A stretch of 64,000 bases of DNA from Oscillospiraceae bacterium (GTDB lineage: Bacteria > Bacillota > Clostridia > Oscillospirales > Oscillospiraceae): positions 744,001-808,000 of the forward strand of contig AP025583.1 of NCBI GenBank assembly GCA_022846095.1, given 5' to 3'. Position numbers and translations under genes: made by a program. Shown piece by piece: positions 57,624-64,000 of the stretch. The notes below the pieces were generated by a model. The model worked only from the letters and a program-made list of their open reading frames with translations, made no database searches and was not told the origin of the DNA. Numbering within the stretch: the first letter of the stretch is position 1; the number at the start of each line of letters is the position of its first letter.

Positions 57624-59963
57624 ATGAAAGCAGTCATTATGGCGGGGGGCGAGGGCACGCGGCTGCGGCCCCTCTCCCTGGGACAGCCCAAGCCCATGAC
57701 CCCCCTCTTCGACCGTCCGGTGATGGAGCACATCATCGCCCTGCTGCGCCGCAGCGGGATCACCGACATCGCCGTGACCCTCCAGTACCTGCCGGGGGTG
57801 GTAAAGGATTACTTCGGCGGCGGCGGGGAGCAGGGGGTGCGCCTGGAGTACTTTGTGGAGCGGGAGCCCCTGGGCACGGCGGGCAGCGTGAAAAACTGCA
57901 TGGACTGGCTGGGGGAGGAGGACTTCCTCGTCATCAGCGGGGACGCGGTGTGCGATCTGGACCTGTCCGCCGCTTTGGCCTTCCACCGCACCCGCCGCTC
58001 GGCGGCCACCCTGGTGCTCTGCCGCCACCCGGCCCCCCTGGAGTACGGCCTGGTGATCACCGACGAGGAGGGGCGCATTGAGCGCTTCATCGAAAAGCCC
58101 TCCTGGGGGCAGGTCTTTTCCAACCAGGTGAACACGGGCATCTACGTGCTCACCCGCGCGGCCATGGACCGGGTGCCGGAGGGGAAGCCCTACGACTTCG
58201 GCAAGGACCTCTTTCCCGCCCTGCTGGCGCAGGGGGAGGCCATGTACGGCCATGTGGCGGAGGGCTACTGGTGCGACATGGGGGACTGCGCGGCCTATCT
58301 CAGCTGCGTGGCCGACGCCCTGTCGGGCAAGGTGCGCCTGGACCTGGGCGCGCCCCGGGTGGCCCCCGGGGTGTGGTCGGCCAGCCCCATCCCCCCCTCG
58401 GTGCAGGTGGTACCCCCCTGTTATATCGGGCCCGGCGTGGTCATTGGGGCGGGCAGCCTCATCGGCCCCCACGCCGCCCTGGGGGCGGGGAGCACCGTGG
58501 GGGAGCGCTGCCTGGTGCAGCGCTGCGTCCTCCACGCCGCCCACGTGGGCGACCGGGCCACCCTCTACGGGGCCATAATGTGCAAGGGGGCCAGGGCGGG
58601 CCGGGGCGCGGTGCTCAACGAGGGCGCGGTGCTGGGGGAGAACGCCGCCCTGGGGGAGGAGGCCATCGCGCTGGAGGGGGTCAAGGTCTGGCCCAACCGG
58701 ACGGTGGCCGACGGGGCGCGGCTGGCCCACAGCGTGACCACCGGCGGCCTGCGGGAGCCCCTGCGCTTTGCCGACGGCGGGATTATCCGGGGCGCCGTGG
58801 GGGAGGAGCTGACCCCCGAGCTGCTGGTGCTGCTGGGCAACTGCCTGGGCGCGGAGGGCCAGTTGGGCTTGGGCAGCGCCGGAGGCGACGGGGCCGGGAT
58901 GCTGGAGCGGGCCGCGGCGAGCGGCGCCGCCGCCGGGGGCTGCCGGGTGCTGGAGAGCGACGCGCCCTGCGCCTCCGCCGCGGGGTGGCTGGCGGGGTAC
59001 TACGGCCTGCCCGCCGTGCTGTTCGCGGAGCAGGAGGGGGAGCGGGGCTACCTGCACGTCTTTGACGGCCGGGGCCTGCCCCCGGGCCGGGCCAGGGAGC
59101 GCAAGCTGGAGGGCGCCGCCCTCCGGGCCGAGGTGAACCGGGTGCCCGCCGGGCGGGTGGGCGCGGTGGAGCGCGTGACCGGGGTGGGCGCGGCCTACGC
59201 CGCCGACGCCGCCCGGCGCGCCCGCATCGGCCGGGCCCCGCTGCGGCCGGTGCGGGTGGCCGTGCCCGGCGGCGCCCCCGCCGACCGGGTGCTGGCCGAG
59301 GCGCTGGAGCGCCTGGGCTGCACCGTGCTGGAGGCGGCGGCCCCCGGCGTGCCCGTCTTCCGCACGGGGCGGGGGGGCTTCACCCTCTCGGCCACGGACG
59401 AGGAGGGGGAGGCGCTGGAGCCGGAGCAGCTTTTGGCAATCGCCGCCCTCATTGAGTACGAGGACGGGGGCGGCCGGGTGGCCGTGCCCGCCGGGGCCCC
59501 CGCCGCCCTGGACACCCTGGCCGCCGGGTACGGCTCGGCCGTACTGCGGCTGGAGCGGGACGGCAGGGAGGCCGAGGAGCTCTACGCGGCGCTGCCCTGG
59601 CTGCGGGACGGGGTGTTCGCCGCGTGCCGGATCTGCGCCCGCATGGGGCTGACCGGGGAGCGGCTGCGGGCGCTGTCGGGCAAAATCCCCCGCTTCCGCC
59701 TGCGCCGCCGGGAGCTGGCGGTGGCCGGCGGCCGGGGGGAGCTGATGCAGGCCCTGGCCCAGAGCGAGGCGTCCGCCGCCTCCGCCGGGGAGGGCCTGCG
59801 GGTGAAGCTGGGCAGCGGCTGGGTGTGGCTCTCCCCCCTGACCCGCCGCAGCGCCCTGCGGGTGGTGGGCGAGGGGCCGGACATGGAGCTGGCCGCCGAG
59901 CTGTGCGATTTTTACGTGAAAAAGGCCCGGGCGCTGGACAAGGGCCGGGGGCCGGAAAAATAG
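57624..59963 (+). CDS. mannose-1-phosphate guanylyltransferase-like protein fused to a degenerate phosphomannomutase
   Basis: 779 residues. The N-terminal nucleotidyltransferase (about 1-235) is intact: MAGGEGTRLRPLSLGQPKPM, FLVISGDAVCDLD and NTGIYVL. A left-handed beta-helix (about 255-365) follows. The C-terminal ~400 residues align by length with a phosphohexomutase, but the catalytic Ser loop is replaced by GSAGGDGAGML and no DGDxDR metal loop is seen, so that half is probably inactive. It makes an NDP-sugar for envelope glycans (likely GDP-mannose or a relative). ATG 57624 follows AAAGGATGG. Confidence 0.9.
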   Translation: MKAVIMAGGEGTRLRPLSLGQPKPMTPLFDRPVMEHIIALLRRSGITDIAVTLQYLPGVVKDYFGGGGEQGVRLEYFVEREPLGTAGSVKNCMDWLGEEDFLVISGDAVCDLDLSAALAFHRTRRSAATLVLCRHPAPLEYGLVITDEEGRIERFIEKPSWGQVFSNQVNTGIYVLTRAAMDRVPEGKPYDFGKDLFPALLAQGEAMYGHVAEGYWCDMGDCAAYLSCVADALSGKVRLDLGAPRVAPGVWSASPIPPSVQVVPPCYIGPGVVIGAGSLIGPHAALGAGSTVGERCLVQRCVLHAAHVGDRATLYGAIMCKGARAGRGAVLNEGAVLGENAALGEEAIALEGVKVWPNRTVADGARLAHSVTTGGLREPLRFADGGIIRGAVGEELTPELLVLLGNCLGAEGQLGLGSAGGDGAGMLERAAASGAAAGGCRVLESDAPCASAAGWLAGYYGLPAVLFAEQEGERGYLHVFDGRGLPPGRARERKLEGAALRAEVNRVPAGRVGAVERVTGVGAAYAADAARRARIGRAPLRPVRVAVPGGAPADRVLAEALERLGCTVLEAAAPGVPVFRTGRGGFTLSATDEEGEALEPEQLLAIAALIEYEDGGGRVAVPAGAPAALDTLAAGYGSAVLRLERDGREAEELYAALPWLRDGVFAACRICARMGLTGERLRALSGKIPRFRLRRRELAVAGGRGELMQALAQSEASAASAGEGLRVKLGSGWVWLSPLTRRSALRVVGEGPDMELAAELCDFYVKKARALDKGRGPEK

Positions 59964-59986
59964 AGGTATACTTTTCCCCGCGTATG

Positions 59987-59995
59987 TGGTATACT
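59987..59995 (+). promoter_or_regulatory. extended -10 promoter of rnj
   Basis: TGGTATACT without a good -35, 24 bp after the stop of the upstream gene. It would give a leader of about 260 nt. Confidence 0.4.
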
Positions 59996-60260
59996 AACTC
60001 ATCATTGTGCTCCCCCGCGCGGCGGGGTCGAGCGTTGATTCGGCGTTAAGGGCGGCATGCCCTTTGGTACGTGAGTACCGCATAAACATGGCGATACCCC
60101 ACAGCGCGTGGCGGGCGGCGGGGGAGAGCGCCCTTTTTCCGGCGAGGCAGGGCCGGAAAGAGGAGCTCTCCCCAGCCTTCTTGTGTTGCGCCTGCGCAGG
60201 TCCGCCTACATACTTTCAAACGCGGAAAGTGACTTTAATTACAAGGAGAATTTAGATTCT
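59996..60260 (+). other. long structured leader of the RNase J gene
   Basis: No ORF is convincing in these ~265 bp. Hairpins visible in order: CCCCCGC/GCGGGG near 60010-60026, GGTAC/GTACC with loop GTGA (60067-60080), and a two-tier stem at 60121-60173 in which GGGGAGAGC pairs with GCTCTCCCC and, inside, TTTCCGGC pairs with GCCGGAAA. AAGGAG follows before the ATG. Confidence 0.5.
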
Positions 60261-61919
60261 ATGGCAGAAAAACTGAAAATTATCTCTCTTGGCGGCCTCA
60301 ACGAGATCGGCAAGAACATCACCGCCTACGAGTACGGCGGCGACATGATCCTGGTGGACGTGGGCATGGGCTTCCCCGACGACGACATGTACGGCATCGA
60401 CGTGGTCATCCCCGACTTCACCTACCTTATCAAGAACAAGGACCGCATCCGGGCCATCTTCCTCACCCACGGGCACGAGGACCACATCGGCTCCATCCCC
60501 TACCTGCTGCGCTCGGTCAACGCCCCCATCTACGCCACCCGCATGACGGCGGGGCTGGTCAAGCTCAAGCTGGAGGAGCACCGCCTGCTGGACAAGACCA
60601 AGCTCATCACCTGCGAGGCGGGCGAGGTGGTCAAGGCGGGCAAGTTCAGCGTGGAGTTCATCCACGTGAACCACTCCATCGCCGACGCGGTGTCCTTCGC
60701 CATCAAGACCCCTGTTGGCACCGTGGTGCACACAGGCGACTTCAAGATCGACTCCACCCCCATCCAGGGCGGCATGATCGACCTGGCCCGCTTCGGCGAG
60801 CTGGGCAAGCAGGGCGTGCTGGCGCTGCTGTGCGACTCCACCAACGTGGAGCGCCCCGGCTACACCAAATCCGAGCGCTGCGTGGGCGCGTCCTTCGACG
60901 CGCTCTTCCGCGGCTGCGAGAGCCGCATCATCGTCACCACCTTCGCCTCCAACGTGGACCGCATCCAGCAGGTGATCTCCGTGGCCGCCAAATACGGCCG
61001 CAAGGTGGCCGTCACCGGCCGCAGCATGGAGAACGCCATGAAGGTGTCCACCGAGCTGGGCTACATGCAGGTGCCCGACGGGGTGCTGGTGGACGTGAAC
61101 CACATCAAGAGCCTGCCCAAGAACAAGGTGTGCATCATCACCACCGGCAGCCAGGGCGAGACCATGTCCGCCCTGACCCGGATGGCCTTCTCCACCCACA
61201 AGCAGGTGGACATCCAGCCCGGCGACCGGGTGATCATCTCGGCCTCCGCCATCCCCGGCAACGAGAACTCCATCGGCGGCGTCATCAACGAGCTCTACCG
61301 CAAGGACGCCGAGGTGGTCAACGAGCGGGAGGGGCAGCTGCACGTCTCCGGCCACGCCTGCCAGGACGAGCTGAAGATCATCCACGCGCTGATAAAGCCC
61401 AAGTTCTTCATTCCCGTCCACGGTGAGCAGCGTATGCTCAAGGTCCACTCCAAGCTGGCCCAGTCCATGGGCATGGACGCCAAGAACATCATCATCAGCG
61501 ACGTGGGCAAGGTCATCGAGCTCACCCCCAACTCCGCGAAGATCAACGGCACCGTGCCCTCGGGCAAGGTGTTCGTGGACGGCTACGGCGTGGGCGACGT
61601 GGGCAGCGTGGTGCTGCGCGACCGCAAGCACCTGGCCGAGGACGGCATGATTGTGGTGGTGGTATCCATGTCCAGCCAGGACGGCTCCGTGGTCTCCGGG
61701 CCCGACATCATCACCCGGGGCTTCGTCTACGTGAAGGAGTCCGAGGGCCTGATGGAGGAGCTCAAGGGCGTGGCGGTCCACGCGCTGGAGAACTGCCAGC
61801 GGGACAACTGCACCGACTGGGCGGCCATCAAGGCCGAGATCAAAAACGACCTGTCCGGCTACCTGTACAAAAAGACGAAGCGCAACCCCATGATCCTGCC
61901 TGTTATCATGGAGGTATAA
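60261..61919 (+). CDS. rnjA: ribonuclease J
   Basis: 552 residues, full length. Metallo-beta-lactamase core LTHGHEDHIG (His70, His72, Asp74, His75), the beta-CASP region CDSTNVERPGYTKSE and IIVTTFASNVDRIQQV, late His in GHACQDELK and IPVHGEQRML, and a C-terminal J-specific domain. It degrades and matures RNA (5' exo- and endonuclease). The ATG at 60261 has AAGGAG 12 bases upstream; the long in-frame extension upstream lies within the structured leader and is rejected. The rnjA versus rnjB assignment is not certain. Confidence 0.95.
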   Translation: MAEKLKIISLGGLNEIGKNITAYEYGGDMILVDVGMGFPDDDMYGIDVVIPDFTYLIKNKDRIRAIFLTHGHEDHIGSIPYLLRSVNAPIYATRMTAGLVKLKLEEHRLLDKTKLITCEAGEVVKAGKFSVEFIHVNHSIADAVSFAIKTPVGTVVHTGDFKIDSTPIQGGMIDLARFGELGKQGVLALLCDSTNVERPGYTKSERCVGASFDALFRGCESRIIVTTFASNVDRIQQVISVAAKYGRKVAVTGRSMENAMKVSTELGYMQVPDGVLVDVNHIKSLPKNKVCIITTGSQGETMSALTRMAFSTHKQVDIQPGDRVIISASAIPGNENSIGGVINELYRKDAEVVNEREGQLHVSGHACQDELKIIHALIKPKFFIPVHGEQRMLKVHSKLAQSMGMDAKNIIISDVGKVIELTPNSAKINGTVPSGKVFVDGYGVGDVGSVVLRDRKHLAEDGMIVVVVSMSSQDGSVVSGPDIITRGFVYVKESEGLMEELKGVAVHALENCQRDNCTDWAAIKAEIKNDLSGYLYKKTKRNPMILPVIMEV

Positions 61920-61928
61920 AGAAGATAA

Positions 61929-61962
61929 AAGCCCGGCCCGGACGACTGTCCGGGCCGGGCTT
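61929..61962. terminator. terminator between rnj and the zinc-ribbon gene
   Basis: A 15-bp perfect stem AAGCCCGGCCCGGAC and complement, loop GACT, followed by CGTTTTAC. Serves converging genes. Confidence 0.85.
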
Positions 61963-61970
61963 CGTTTTAC

Positions 61971-62999
61971 TTAGAACTGGCAGCGCACGATGCAGGTGAG
62001 CACCTGGCCGTCCACCGTGCAGGTGATGGTGGTGGTGCCGTGGCTCACGGCGGTGACGGTGCCGTCGCTGGCGATGGTGGCCACGCCGGTGTTGCCGATG
62101 CTCCAGGTGGGGGTGGAGGAGGTGCCGGAGACCTTCATCTTGAAGGTCTCGCCCGCCGCTTTAAAGGAGAAGTCCTCCCGGTTGAGCTCCAGGGTTGTGG
62201 CGGCGGTGCCGCTCCCGGTCCCGGTGCCCGTGCCTGTGCCGGTACCCGTGCCGGGGTTGGCCGCCGCGCCGGTGAAGTTGCAGCGCACGGTGATCTCCTG
62301 CTTGACCCCGCCCGCCATGGTGGCGGTGATGATGGCGGAGCCGTTCTTGGTGCCCCGGCTGACCTTGCCGGTTTCATCCACGGTGGCCACGTCGGGGGAG
62401 GCGCTGGTCCAGGTGATGGTGCCGGTGGAGCCGGCGGGGCTGAAGGTCACCTTGAGCTTTACGGGCTCGGGGTACTTGTCGTTCATAGTGAAGTCGCTGG
62501 GGCTGACGGTGAAGGAGGTGGCGGTCTGCCCGGCGGGGATCACGTCCGTGGGGGCCTCCGAGGCCGGGGGCTGGGAGCCCTCGGGCGGGTTGGAGCTGTC
62601 CGGGCCGGGGGTGCCGGAGGGCTGCACCTGCTGGCTCTGGGAGGGCGGGGGCGGGTTGTCCGGGTCGATGGGCGGAGTGTTGCCCTTGTCCACCAGGGGC
62701 TTGATGAAGGACACCACAATGCACACCGCCGCCACGATCAGGGCGATGGAGAGCACGGTGAGGATGATGTGGAAGGGGGAGCTGCCCCCGCCGTAGCCGC
62801 CGCCCCGGGTGTTGCTTCTCAGGCGTTTGCCGCCGCCTCCCCGGCGGTCGTCCTCGTACTCCTCGCCGCCGTCGTAGCCGCCGCTGCCGGGGCGGCCGTC
62901 GCAGAAGGGGCAGCGCTTATAGGTAGCGGCGTAATCCTCGCCGCAAAATTCACAGTGGATGGTCTCGGCCCGTGTGCCCGCGGGGCGTCTGGTAGCCAT
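61971..62999 (-). CDS. zinc-ribbon, single-TM protein with bacterial Ig-like (Big2) domains
   Basis: 342 residues. A zinc ribbon (CEFCGEDYAATYKRCPFC, four Cys) at the N-terminus, a Gly/Arg-rich region, one TM helix (about 77-98: FHIILTVLSIALIVAAVCIVVSF), a long Pro/Ser/Gln linker, then two Big2-like domains (TITWTSASPDVATVDETGKVS and PTWSIGNTGVATIASDGTVT) separated by a Gly-Thr repeat linker. This topology places the zinc ribbon inside and the Ig domains outside the cell. The function is unknown; adhesion or wall sensing is possible. Confidence 0.88.
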   Translation of the reverse strand: MATRRPAGTRAETIHCEFCGEDYAATYKRCPFCDGRPGSGGYDGGEEYEDDRRGGGGKRLRSNTRGGGYGGGSSPFHIILTVLSIALIVAAVCIVVSFIKPLVDKGNTPPIDPDNPPPPSQSQQVQPSGTPGPDSSNPPEGSQPPASEAPTDVIPAGQTATSFTVSPSDFTMNDKYPEPVKLKVTFSPAGSTGTITWTSASPDVATVDETGKVSRGTKNGSAIITATMAGGVKQEITVRCNFTGAAANPGTGTGTGTGTGTGSGTAATTLELNREDFSFKAAGETFKMKVSGTSSTPTWSIGNTGVATIASDGTVTAVSHGTTTITCTVDGQVLTCIVRCQF

Positions 63000-63032
63000 A
63001 AAAATCCCTCCATTTTCCCATTCTTTTGTCCC

Positions 63033-63061
63033 ATTTTACACGCTGCGGCAGGAACAGTCAA
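63033..63061 (-). promoter_or_regulatory. promoter of the zinc-ribbon gene
   Basis: Minus strand TTGACT, 17-bp spacer, TAAAAT, 34 bp upstream of the ATG. Confidence 0.78.
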
Positions 63062-63126
63062 CGCCTGGAAGGAAAATGTCAATTATTTTTAATATATTAT
63101 GTCGACCAACCGGGAAAAAGCCCGGC

Positions 63127-63155
63127 TTGATTCCAGGGCGCCTTTCGGATATAAT
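63127..63155 (+). promoter_or_regulatory. promoter of the AAA+ ATPase gene
   Basis: TTGATT, 17-bp spacer, TATAAT, 30 bp upstream of the ATG. Confidence 0.78.
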
Positions 63156-63185
63156 AATACGGAATAATTGAGGGGTGGTTTTGGG

Positions 63186-64000
63186 ATGAAGGGTTCCTTG
63201 AGCGCGGCGGAGGTCCACAGGCAGTACGACGAGGGGATCGCGGCCTTCCGGCGGCAGATTGGCGACGCCACGCTGCGGGTGAAGTTCAACCAGGAGATCG
63301 ACGTGTTTATGCGGGCCTGCGCCCTGGGCGTCTGGGGCAGGGACGGCAGCGCCATTACCCCCCGCCACGTGGAGTACTACAACGCGCTCTACTGTAAGGG
63401 CAACCCGGTGCCCACCATCCTGTTCTGGGAGCTGTCCACCGCCGTGGGGGAGTACCCCGGCTTCCAGCCCCCGGCCTTTTTCGCCCGTATGCGGGCCTGC
63501 GACAAGGTGTCGGGCACCAAGCTGGCCCGGCGCTTCGTGGATCTGATGACGCTGATGACCCTGCTCTTCGCCGCCGTGGACGACATGGTCAGCGAGGAGG
63601 AGGCCGGTTTTGTCAACCAGTGCGCCGCCGTGCTGGGCGCCCTGTGCGACCGGGACGGGATCAAGGGGGATCGCGCGCCCCTGGACGTGAAGGACTTTGT
63701 GACCAGGCGCCCCGCCGCCCCCGCCGCAGCCGGCGGCAACGCCCCGGCCCCGGCGGCCCAGGGGGAGGGGAGCGGGGAGCAGGCAAACCAGGCCGCGCCC
63801 GAGGCGGAGGCCGAGCCCGCCCCCAGCCTGGAGGAGCTGCTCGCCGAGCTGGACGGGCTGTGCGGCCTGGACAAGGTGAAGGAGGACGTGAAGGGCCTCA
63901 TCAACCTGGTGAAGGTGCGCAAGCTGCGCCAGGAGCACGATTTGCCCGTGCCCCCCATGTCCCTGCACCTGGTGTTCATGGGCAATCCCGGCACGGGCAA
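63186..64000 (+). CDS. AAA+ ATPase of the SpoVK/CbbX type (3' end outside window)
   Basis: The first ~271 residues are present. An N-terminal helical domain (about 1-175, possibly TerB-like from MTLLFAAVDDMVSEEEAGFVNQCAAVLG) is followed by a Pro/Ala/Glu-rich linker, then the family segment ELLAELDGLCGLDKVKEDVKGLINLVKVRKLRQEHDLPVPPMSLHLVFMGNPGTGK, ending at Walker A on the window edge. CbbX/SpoVK-like ATPases remodel protein partners. RBS GAGGGG precedes the ATG. The rest of the AAA+ core is not visible. Confidence 0.88.
   Translation, partial: MKGSLSAAEVHRQYDEGIAAFRRQIGDATLRVKFNQEIDVFMRACALGVWGRDGSAITPRHVEYYNALYCKGNPVPTILFWELSTAVGEYPGFQPPAFFARMRACDKVSGTKLARRFVDLMTLMTLLFAAVDDMVSEEEAGFVNQCAAVLGALCDRDGIKGDRAPLDVKDFVTRRPAAPAAAGGNAPAPAAQGEGSGEQANQAAPEAEAEPAPSLEELLAELDGLCGLDKVKEDVKGLINLVKVRKLRQEHDLPVPPMSLHLVFMGNPGTG

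Noticed and set aside
60000-60260. tRNA or known small RNA in the rnj leader
   Set aside because: The short hairpins do not form a cloverleaf and no anticodon/acceptor arrangement fits; no Rfam-like signature was recognised by eye.

Overview
The window is a GC-rich (by eye mid-60s percent GC) chromosomal segment of an anaerobic, probably spore-forming Clostridia member. The gene set points to the Oscillospiraceae/Flavonifractor-like group, but that placement is inferred from gene content and base composition. Supporting points are a trimeric-type [FeFe]-hydrogenase, S-layer homology domains, Spo0A-like boxes, a SpoVK/CbbX-type ATPase, RNase J and many high-GC genes with consensus sigma-A promoters. 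No tRNA, rRNA, CRISPR array or transposase was seen.

Layout. 1-4.5 kb, minus strand: NAD(P)H-dependent [FeFe]-hydrogenase operon hndA-(ATPase)-hndB-hndC-hndD, cut at the window start, with its own consensus promoter. 4.5-10.7 kb, minus strand: a companion operon of DRTGG protein, anti-sigma-like ATPase, ferredoxin/[FeFe]-hydrogenase-like sensor, PstS-like lipoprotein, WG-repeat lipoprotein, second DRTGG protein and PHP phosphoesterase. It looks like a redox or H2 signalling module. 10.8-13.2 kb: divergent serC-serA (serine synthesis). 13.3-15.2 kb: GntR/ABC transporter operon. 15.3-16 kb: a lower-GC XRE regulator with a 74-aa partner. 16-17 kb: gap. 17.4-24.7 kb, plus strand: degenerate orphan kinase under Spo0A-like boxes, CDF transporter, two-component system, HtrA protease, amidohydrolase. 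24.8-28.4 kb: hpf, M20 peptidase, M55 D-aminopeptidase, NYN protein.

28.5-32.8 kb: a BlaI/M56-peptidase operon with an unusually large ectodomain, sandwiched between two direct copies of a ~310-bp non-coding repeat. 32.9-37.4 kb: giant NAGPA-SLH surface protein and hemW. 37.6-39.2 kb: XRE/membrane protein/RluA. 39.2-42.1 kb: rpsF-ssb-rpsR and queT-galU, the latter with a structured leader. 42.1-45.5 kb: second CDF, methyltransferase, NlpC/P60 and S66 carboxypeptidase. 45.7-47.6 kb: WYL regulator plus a base-compositionally foreign metallophosphoesterase. 47.7-50.1 kb: AraC regulator-pepD. 50.3-55.8 kb: oppABCDF. 56-57.5 kb: small ArsC-like/DUF1653/Fe-S operon. 57.6-60 kb: nucleotidyltransferase fused to a degenerate phosphomannomutase. 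60-62 kb: rnj with a long structured leader. 62-64 kb: zinc-ribbon/Ig-like membrane protein and a truncated AAA+ ATPase.

Functional themes. Hydrogen/redox metabolism with a linked sensor operon; peptide and peptidoglycan-fragment scavenging (opp, pepD, M20, M55, S66, NlpC/P60); and envelope sensing (HtrA, two-component system, M56). Recurrent regulatory architecture includes two promoters whose -35 box lies in the loop of an upstream terminator hairpin, and two promoters carrying tandem Spo0A-like boxes 10 bp apart.
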